Assembly (NCBI GenBank): GCA_030619985.1
Contig: JAUXAI010000040.1
Location: 1 to 11,587, forward strand
DNA from: a bacterium
Lineage (GTDB): Bacteria > UBP18 > UBA7526
Direction: 5' to 3'
DNA length: 11,587 bases
Positions 6,911-11,587 of the stretch are shown piece after piece (within the stretch, counting starts at the first letter, position 1; each line of letters starts with the position of its first letter). The notes beneath the pieces were generated by a model. The model saw only the letters and a list, made by a program, of their open reading frames with translations. It had not been told where the DNA came from and ran no database searches. The translations under genes were made by a program, and so were the position numbers.

Positions 6911-7412
6911 CCTGAGCCCTATATTTCCCGTGATATTTTGCCTTCCCAACCGTTCTCTGAAAGATGAACTGGCAGATGGGCGTCCCAGGATAGATGGCCA
7001 AGGGCATAGGACTAAAATTTGAGATCTCCAGGACCTGGTGGTTGGCGATCCCAGGATGCATGAAACTGGCTGAGATGTGGACCAGAAGACCGAACCGAGC
7101 GAACCTACTCCTTCCCTCAAGCCAACCACAGATATCACTGGGCAAGGTGATCTTCTCTTTGGTGATCCCCAGTATCGTCTCTCCCGGCATTAAGACAAAG
7201 TATTTCTTCACTTTTACTACCTCAGTTACCTGCTCATGGGAGGTCCTTTCTGAGACATGGATGACATTGTGCACCTTCTTGAAGACCCGAAACTCATTCC
7301 CCAGATGAAGGTCCACAGAGCCCGGCCCCACCTTCGACTCATCAAAGGGCTCAATCTTTATTCTTCCCTTCCTAATCTCCTTCAGAATCTCCCCTCTGGT
7401 CAGAATACTCAT
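6894..7412 (-). CDS. dcd: dCTP deaminase (dUTPase-like fold)
   Basis: The 172-residue protein matches the dCTP deaminase / dUTPase superfamily: GPGSVDLHLG (29-38), LEGRSRFARFGLLVH (98-112), HPGIANHQVLEISN (119-132) with E129 at the position of the catalytic glutamate (E138 in E. coli), and YPGTPICQFIF (141-151). The family enzyme converts dCTP to dUTP, or to dUMP in bifunctional forms. The residue before PG is His rather than the Asp found in E. coli Dcd; I believe other branches of the family vary here too. The C-terminal lid, KYHGKYRAQDET (159-170), is recognisable but stops two residues later, without the usual Ser-Arg ending. The start at 7412 is supported by GGGGAGGT a few bases upstream. 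The gene overlaps allH by 17 bases, so it is co-transcribed with the carbamoyltransferase genes, an unusual partnership. Deamination activity is inferred from the family. Confidence 0.88.
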   Translation of the reverse strand: MSILTRGEILKEIRKGRIKIEPFDESKVGPGSVDLHLGNEFRVFKKVHNVIHVSERTSHEQVTEVVKVKKYFVLMPGETILGITKEKITLPSDICGWLEGRSRFARFGLLVHISASFMHPGIANHQVLEISNFSPMPLAIYPGTPICQFIFQRTVGKAKYHGKYRAQDETNF

Positions 7413-7573
7413 CTTCCACCTCCCCGCTTTTTTGAATCGGGGAATCGGAGAGACGGTGAATCGGTAATCCTTCCCCCCTTCTCCGTTTCCCCCCTTCTCC
7501 GTTTCACTATTTCACCTGCCTGCCCCGCTCTGAACCATACGGTACAGGGCCCCGTAGGCTTGTCCTTCGGGGC
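7413..7573. repeat. 161-bp repeat-mosaic gap between comEC and dcd
   Basis: No gene is supported. The gap holds a perfect 16-bp tandem duplication (7473-7488 and 7489-7504, unit CCCCCCTTCTCCGTTT), three GAATCGG words (7434, 7442, 7458; spacing 8 and 16) and an imperfect hairpin at 7550-7572 just after the comEC stop. That hairpin has arms CCCCG/CGGGG plus AGG/CCT around one T:T mismatch. On the minus strand it is not followed by a T-run, so it is not a standard terminator. No convincing promoter for dcd was seen. Confidence 0.7.
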
Positions 7574-10018
7574 TCACTTTCCTAGTCTTTGTTTTTCCCG
7601 CATAGTATTAACCCAATAATCCCTGCCATCTGTAGTTATAACAACTGCTCCCTCTTCATCTGCACGATATACCTTGATTCCTAGATTCTGGAATCTCTTT
7701 AATACCTCAGGATGGGGATGGCCAAAGGGATTTCGGGCACCGACACTTATTATAGCACACTCTGGAGAAACTTTCTCTAAAAATTTTAAAGTACTAGAAG
7801 TCTTAGACCCCTGATGGGGAACCTTGAGGATGGTACTCTTGAGCCTTAGGCCATACTTCTTAACCAGTAACCCCTCTGCCTCTTTCTCGATATCAGCAGT
7901 AAAAAGGAAACTTACCTTCCCATAGGTCAACTTTACTACTATTGAGTTATTATTCAGTTGAGAGCCTCCATACTCTATGAGCTCTTCTTGAGGATGCAAA
8001 ATATCGATCCGTATATTATTTTGATTACTTTCCAATTTCTGGCCTGCTCTGGCTATCCGGTAGGGGATCTTCTTCTCTTTCATAATCTCCAAAAACTTTT
8101 TGCAGGTGAAAGAGGTATGCTCCTGGCCACTCTCTATTACTCCTCCTACCCTAAAATTAGAAAGAACCCCTATCAGACCTCCTAAGTGATCGGTATGGGG
8201 ATGAGTGGAGATAAGATAATCGATCCTTCTTATTCTCTGGTCCCAGAGGTAGGGAGGGAGGGTATCATATCTTCCACTTCCTCCATCGATGAGCATATTC
8301 TTCTTATCTGGAAATTGAACGAAAATGGAGTCTCCCTGACCAACATCCAAGAAAGTGACCTTTAGGAGATCACTTTGAGGGGTAAAGATATTTCCCCAGA
8401 TGAAGAAGGCTATTAAGCATAGGGTTCCAATAAAAACTACTTTTCTTATCAAGGGGGAACGTCTAAAATTTATCAGCCCGACAATACCTAAGTAATAGAA
8501 ACCAATGAAAAAAAGAGAAGGAGTAATAACTCTTATTCCTGCTCCCGGAAAATAATTGAAGAAGTTAACCGCCTTAACGAGTAGGGTTAGGAATAGCCAG
8601 TTGGCATGAGAGAAGAGCTGGGCTAAGGGAAGAAAGAAGGAGAAGATGGCTGCCAGAAAACCCAAGGCAACGACAATAGTGACTAAGGGTACGACAAAGA
8701 GATTGGCCAGAAGGGCCACTGGAGTAAAGTAGTTGAAGTGATAAGCGATTAGAGGCGCTACCCCAATCCAGGCAGCCAAAGAGACGGCCATTAAACCCCC
8801 GAGATAGTGAGATAGAAATTTCAATTTGGGCCAGATCCTGGGATAGAGATATAAGATGGAGAGAACCGCTATAAAGGAGAGCTGGAACCCAATGTTGAAT
8901 AGAAAAAGAGGGTTTATAAGAAGGAGGATGAGTGCCGCCAAGGCAAGGGAATTGTATAGTTCCCTCTTCCGTTGAAGGTAGTAGGCAAGGGTGCCTATTC
9001 CAAACATGATCGAGGCTCGCAGGATAGAGGGGCGGGGACCAACCATGAGGGCATAGAGAAAGATGATGAGAATGAGGAGAAGGGCACTTATCCTTTTAGG
9101 GAGACGAAGAATGGCGAAGAAGGCCCCGAAGATGAAGGTAATGAGGCCTACATGGAGGCCAGAGACCGCCAAGACATGAACTACCCCAGTATCTATGAAG
9201 TCTTTTTCTATTTCTGGAGGAAGCTCCCCCCTCCTGCCAAGGAGGATCCCCTTGAGCACCCCTCCCTGAAGGGAAGGAAGGGTCTGGTCAATAGTCTCCA
9301 TGAGGTGCTGACGGAAGAAGAGACCGACCCGAGATAGGGGATTTCCTCCCTCTCTCCCCAGAATCTCTATTTCCTCCTCCCTCAAATAGACCAGGGCAGG
9401 GATCTTCCTTCCTAAGAGATAACTTCGGTAATCGAAACCCTTTGGGTTTCGAGAAGCAGGAGGTCTCTCCAATCTTCCCCGAAATCTGATCCTATCTCCA
9501 TACTGAAAGGAGGATTTCTTTATTTCTGCCTGACGGTAGAAGTCTTTGGCATGGAAGATACTGACCTCTATTCTGGATCCCATCCTTTTCCCATTTATTT
9601 CTTCTGTTTTCAGAGCAAAGGAGGTTCTCTCCTCTTTTGCCTCTGGAAAGGAGGAGACCGTCCCAATAATCTCTACCTTTTTCCCCAAGAATTCATCCAA
9701 CCCAGAAGGAGTAAGACAGGAGACAAAGAGTTTATGATAGAGAAAGCCGCTTAAAATAAGGGTGAGGATGAGGAAGATGGTGGAAAGGGTGAGATTCCCT
9801 CTTTTAAAGGATAGAAAGAAAGAGAGGAGAAGGAAGGTAAGGGTGAGGAAGAGAAAGGGGAAGGGAAGGTCAAGAAGATGGCCAAGGATAATACCTAGAA
9901 TATAAGTGAGAACAATAATAATGAGTGGATATTTTATTCGCGAAGATTCCTGCCTTGTCGGCAGACAGGCGCGTTTATTATTCGCGTTCATTCCTGCCTC
10001 GTCGGCAGACAGGCGCAT
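7574..10018 (-). CDS. comEC: ComEC/Rec2 family DNA-uptake channel protein
   Basis: The 814-residue protein has the full three-part ComEC layout. Residues about 30-220 hold the first membrane helices and the DUF4131-type domain. The polytopic competence domain (about 235-545) carries the family signature VVHVLAVSGLHVGL (279-292). A metallo-beta-lactamase-like domain (about 553-800) has LDVGQGDS (557-564), the metal-binding HPHTDHLGG (606-614), TADI (707-710) and HQGSKTS (735-741). ComEC carries single-stranded DNA through the inner membrane during transformation, and the C-terminal domain is proposed to degrade the other strand. It starts three bases after the second comEA gene. Residues 1-27 are encoded by two copies of a palindromic repeat and look unlike a ComEC N-terminus. 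An alternative ATG at 9991, preceded by GAGGCAGGA, also lies inside the repeat, so the exact start is uncertain. Confidence 0.93.
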   Translation of the reverse strand: MRLSADEAGMNANNKRACLPTRQESSRIKYPLIIIVLTYILGIILGHLLDLPFPFLFLTLTFLLLSFFLSFKRGNLTLSTIFLILTLILSGFLYHKLFVSCLTPSGLDEFLGKKVEIIGTVSSFPEAKEERTSFALKTEEINGKRMGSRIEVSIFHAKDFYRQAEIKKSSFQYGDRIRFRGRLERPPASRNPKGFDYRSYLLGRKIPALVYLREEEIEILGREGGNPLSRVGLFFRQHLMETIDQTLPSLQGGVLKGILLGRRGELPPEIEKDFIDTGVVHVLAVSGLHVGLITFIFGAFFAILRLPKRISALLLILIIFLYALMVGPRPSILRASIMFGIGTLAYYLQRKRELYNSLALAALILLLINPLFLFNIGFQLSFIAVLSILYLYPRIWPKLKFLSHYLGGLMAVSLAAWIGVAPLIAYHFNYFTPVALLANLFVVPLVTIVVALGFLAAIFSFFLPLAQLFSHANWLFLTLLVKAVNFFNYFPGAGIRVITPSLFFIGFYYLGIVGLINFRRSPLIRKVVFIGTLCLIAFFIWGNIFTPQSDLLKVTFLDVGQGDSIFVQFPDKKNMLIDGGSGRYDTLPPYLWDQRIRRIDYLISTHPHTDHLGGLIGVLSNFRVGGVIESGQEHTSFTCKKFLEIMKEKKIPYRIARAGQKLESNQNNIRIDILHPQEELIEYGGSQLNNNSIVVKLTYGKVSFLFTADIEKEAEGLLVKKYGLRLKSTILKVPHQGSKTSSTLKFLEKVSPECAIISVGARNPFGHPHPEVLKRFQNLGIKVYRADEEGAVVITTDGRDYWVNTMREKQRLGK

Positions 10019-10019
10019 T
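9934..10019. repeat. two tandem copies of a 42-bp palindrome-containing repeat at the 5' end of comEC
   Basis: Copies at 9934-9975 and 9978-10019 are offset by 44 bp and match at about 37 of 42 positions. Each holds an inverted repeat, CTGCC and GGCAG around five bases, flanked by outer CCTG/CAGG words. The element is read as coding sequence, supplying both candidate start codons of comEC (10018 and 9991) and residues 1-27. Confidence 0.85.
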
Positions 10020-10021
10020 CT

Positions 10022-10696
10022 TCATTTCACGGTAATTTTATCCCTCAATACCCCATAAATTTTAGGGCCAAACCCATGAATCTTGGTAATCTCCTCAATG
10101 CTTGAATAGGGGCGGTTAGCGATGATGGCTTCTGCTTTCTTTGGACCGATGTTGGGCAGAGTTTGAATCTCTTGGAGGGTAGCAGTGTTTATGTTTATTT
10201 TTGGGGCTACTTCTTCTTTTATCTTTCTTTTGAGTTTCCTTTCTTCTTTTTCTTTCATCTCACCATAGGCTAACTTTAACTCCTCTGTGGTATAGACATG
10301 CTCTGGCCCATGGGAGAGAAGCCTCTTTTTAAACTCCTGGGCATCGAACTTCTGGGAGACAACGATCTTGGAGCCATCCTTCATGGGTTGAGCGAGGTTC
10401 AGGATATCGAGAAGGGCATCCTCCTCTGGTCCACCAGCTGCCTTCACGGCATCAATGACTCTTGCTCCCTCTTTAAAGTGATAGACCCCGGGCTTATTCA
10501 CCGCTCCCGTAATGTGGATGATAATCCTCTTAGGGGCAACTTCTTCTTCAAGCGAGGTAATGCTTTCTGCGGTCAGGAGATGCCCTTTCTCCTTATTCTC
10601 CAGATACTTCCTAACAGAGGCCACAGCACCTCCCACCAAGATCACTCCTACAAGGAAAAGAATGACCAACTGCTCAGAACGGGATAGTTTAAACAC
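10022..10696 (-). CDS. comEA: ComEA-like competence protein (SLBB + helix-hairpin-helix), paralog 2
   Basis: The 224-residue protein has a single N-terminal membrane anchor (about 9-27), an SLBB domain with ITGAVNKPGVYHFKEGARV (62-80) and a C-terminal double helix-hairpin-helix with KININTATLQEIQTLPNIGP (166-185) and ITKIHGFGPKIY (203-214). This is the ComEA architecture: a membrane-anchored DNA receptor that hands incoming DNA to ComEC. It starts with GTG, preceded by AGGAG at a good distance, nine bases after the stop of the first comEA. It is a clear tandem duplicate of that gene. Between SLBB and HhH both carry an extra conserved stretch (here 117-145, FDAQEFKKRLL...LAYG) and a charged Lys/Glu linker. 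The second hairpin is slightly degenerate (ANRPYSSIEE instead of the longer version in paralog 1). comEC follows almost immediately. Confidence 0.9.
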   Translation of the reverse strand: MFKLSRSEQLVILFLVGVILVGGAVASVRKYLENKEKGHLLTAESITSLEEEVAPKRIIIHITGAVNKPGVYHFKEGARVIDAVKAAGGPEEDALLDILNLAQPMKDGSKIVVSQKFDAQEFKKRLLSHGPEHVYTTEELKLAYGEMKEKEERKLKRKIKEEVAPKININTATLQEIQTLPNIGPKKAEAIIANRPYSSIEEITKIHGFGPKIYGVLRDKITVK

Positions 10697-10705
10697 TCTT
10701 CTCTC

Positions 10706-11500
10706 CTAATCCACGGTAATCTTATCCTTCAGGTTCTCGTAGGTCTTCTGCCCGATGCCATGGATCTTCATGATATCAGAGGTCTCTTGGAAAGGGCCAT
10801 GTTCCTCCCTATATCTTATGAAGGCCTCTGCTTTCTTTGGTCCAATACCGGGCAAGGTCTGGAACTCTTCCTTCATTGCCGTATTGATATTTATTTTCTC
10901 TTCTTCACTTGGTTTGGGTTTTTCTTCCTCCTCTTTGGGTTTCTCTTCCTTCCTCCTCTCCTCTTCTTTGGGCCTGCCATAGGCCAGTATTAGCTCTTCT
11001 GTGGTATAGATATGTGCTGGACCATAAGAAAGAAGTCTTTTTCTGAAGGCTTGGGCATCAAACTTTCGGGAGATGACGATCTCTGAGCCATGCTCCAGGG
11101 GTTGGGCAAGCCTCATGATATTCAGGATGGCTCCCTTTCCTACCCCGGCCGCTTTTACCGCATCGACAACCCTTGCCCCTTCTTCAAACTGATAGACCCC
11201 GGGCCTCTTCACCGCTCCCGTGATGCGAATAGTAATTTCCTTTGGAGCGGGAGGCATTTCTGGGGTTGGCTCGGAAGGCGGCTTGGTAATGATCTCTGGC
11301 TCAGGGAGGATCTCAGGCTCAGGGATGGCTACTGGTTCCGGAATGACTTCCCGTCTCACCTCCCTTTCTGGAATAGGAGGGGGGAGGATTTCGGGAAGGG
11401 GGGTGAGGAGTATCTTCACCATATAGACAATGCTTCCCAGAGCTACGGCTCCTAGGAGAGAGAAGAAAACGACTCGTTCCAAATGAGAGAGTTTAAACAT
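10706..11500 (-). CDS. comEA: ComEA-like competence protein (SLBB + helix-hairpin-helix), paralog 1
   Basis: The start is set at the ATG at 11500, giving 264 residues. AAAGGAG lies five bases upstream, and the resulting MFKLS N-terminus matches the paralog. An in-frame ATG at 11527 would add nine residues read from repeat DNA. A membrane helix (about 9-30) is followed by a Pro/Glu-rich stalk (33-87), an SLBB domain with ITGAVKRPGVYQFEEGARV (93-111), the stretch shared with paralog 2 (147-175), a Glu/Lys/Pro linker (177-201) and a double helix-hairpin-helix with KININTAMKEEFQTLPGIGP (202-221) and IMKIHGIGQKTYENLKDKI (243-261). It would act as the membrane-tethered DNA-binding receptor of transformation. 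The long stalk, absent in paralog 2, could hold the DNA-binding domain further from the membrane; that is inference. It is the first gene of the comEA-comEA-comEC cluster in this window. Confidence 0.9.
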   Translation of the reverse strand: MFKLSHLERVVFFSLLGAVALGSIVYMVKILLTPLPEILPPPIPEREVRREVIPEPVAIPEPEILPEPEIITKPPSEPTPEMPPAPKEITIRITGAVKRPGVYQFEEGARVVDAVKAAGVGKGAILNIMRLAQPLEHGSEIVISRKFDAQAFRKRLLSYGPAHIYTTEELILAYGRPKEEERRKEEKPKEEEEKPKPSEEEKININTAMKEEFQTLPGIGPKKAEAFIRYREEHGPFQETSDIMKIHGIGQKTYENLKDKITVD

Positions 11501-11539
11501 ACTTCTCCTTTGAACACAGATACACACGGATAAGAAACG

Positions 11540-11582
11540 GATTACAGGATGCGCTTCGCTGGCATCCTAGAGAGCATAAATA
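11540..11582. repeat. interspersed 43-bp hairpin repeat, copy 2
   Basis: This copy matches 4216-4258 at 40 of 43 positions. The stem is AGGATGC (11546-11552) and GCATCCT (11562-11568) around the identical loop GCTTCGCTG. It lies 40 bases upstream of the comEA start at 11500, and a CACAGAT word (11515-11521) sits between. The minus strand carries TGTAAT (11541-11546) where copy 1 has TATAAT. Confidence 0.85.
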
Positions 11583-11587
11583 ATTAA

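Noticed and set aside
8972-9337. 121-codon plus-strand frame, strongly charged
   Set aside because: It is antisense to the conserved competence domain of comEC; its Gly/Glu/Lys-rich composition is what reverse reading of a membrane protein produces.
11501-11527. Nine-residue N-terminal extension of the first ComEA (start at 11527)
   Set aside because: The ATG at 11500 has an ideal AAAGGAG ribosome site and gives the same MFKLS start as the paralog; the extension is read from repeat DNA.

Overview
The window is an 11.6-kb stretch in which every supportable gene lies on the minus strand, so transcription reads from high to low coordinates. The chemistry points to an anaerobe: a tungsten/molybdopterin aldehyde:ferredoxin oxidoreductase is present. 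The noncoding DNA consists of decayed, interspersed CACAGAT-type and palindromic repeats, of a kind I associate with genomes of uncultivated bacterial phyla. That placement is an impression, not something the sequence proves. Nothing looks phage-like or transposon-like, and no tRNA, rRNA or CRISPR array was seen.

Region 1 (11500 to 7574) is a DNA-uptake operon: two tandem ComEA-like proteins (SLBB plus helix-hairpin-helix), followed by the channel protein ComEC. The tandem ComEAs are clear paralogs. The predicted N-terminus of ComEC is encoded by two copies of a palindromic repeat.

Region 2 (7412 to 1708) is the most interesting part: dCTP deaminase-like, AllH (DUF2877), AllF (FdrA), a repeat-filled gap, a protein with a phosphoribosyltransferase motif, and AllG (DUF1116). 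AllF, AllG and AllH are the three components assigned to oxamate carbamoyltransferase, which phosphorolyses oxalurate to oxamate and carbamoyl phosphate in anaerobic allantoin degradation. Here the trio is mixed with two nucleotide-type genes, and the partner carbamate kinase is not in the window. This suggests phosphorolysis of a ureido (carbamoyl) compound derived from nucleobase breakdown, but the real substrate is unknown.

Region 3 (1621 to 1) is an aldehyde:ferredoxin oxidoreductase gene with its own good -10 box. It is cut off by the window edge, with about 540 residues visible.

The gaps hold repeats: a 43-bp hairpin repeat present twice (about 4.2 kb and 11.56 kb) with a compensatory base-pair change, a 21-bp repeat duplicated across the allF stop codon, and short tandem repeats between comEC and dcd.
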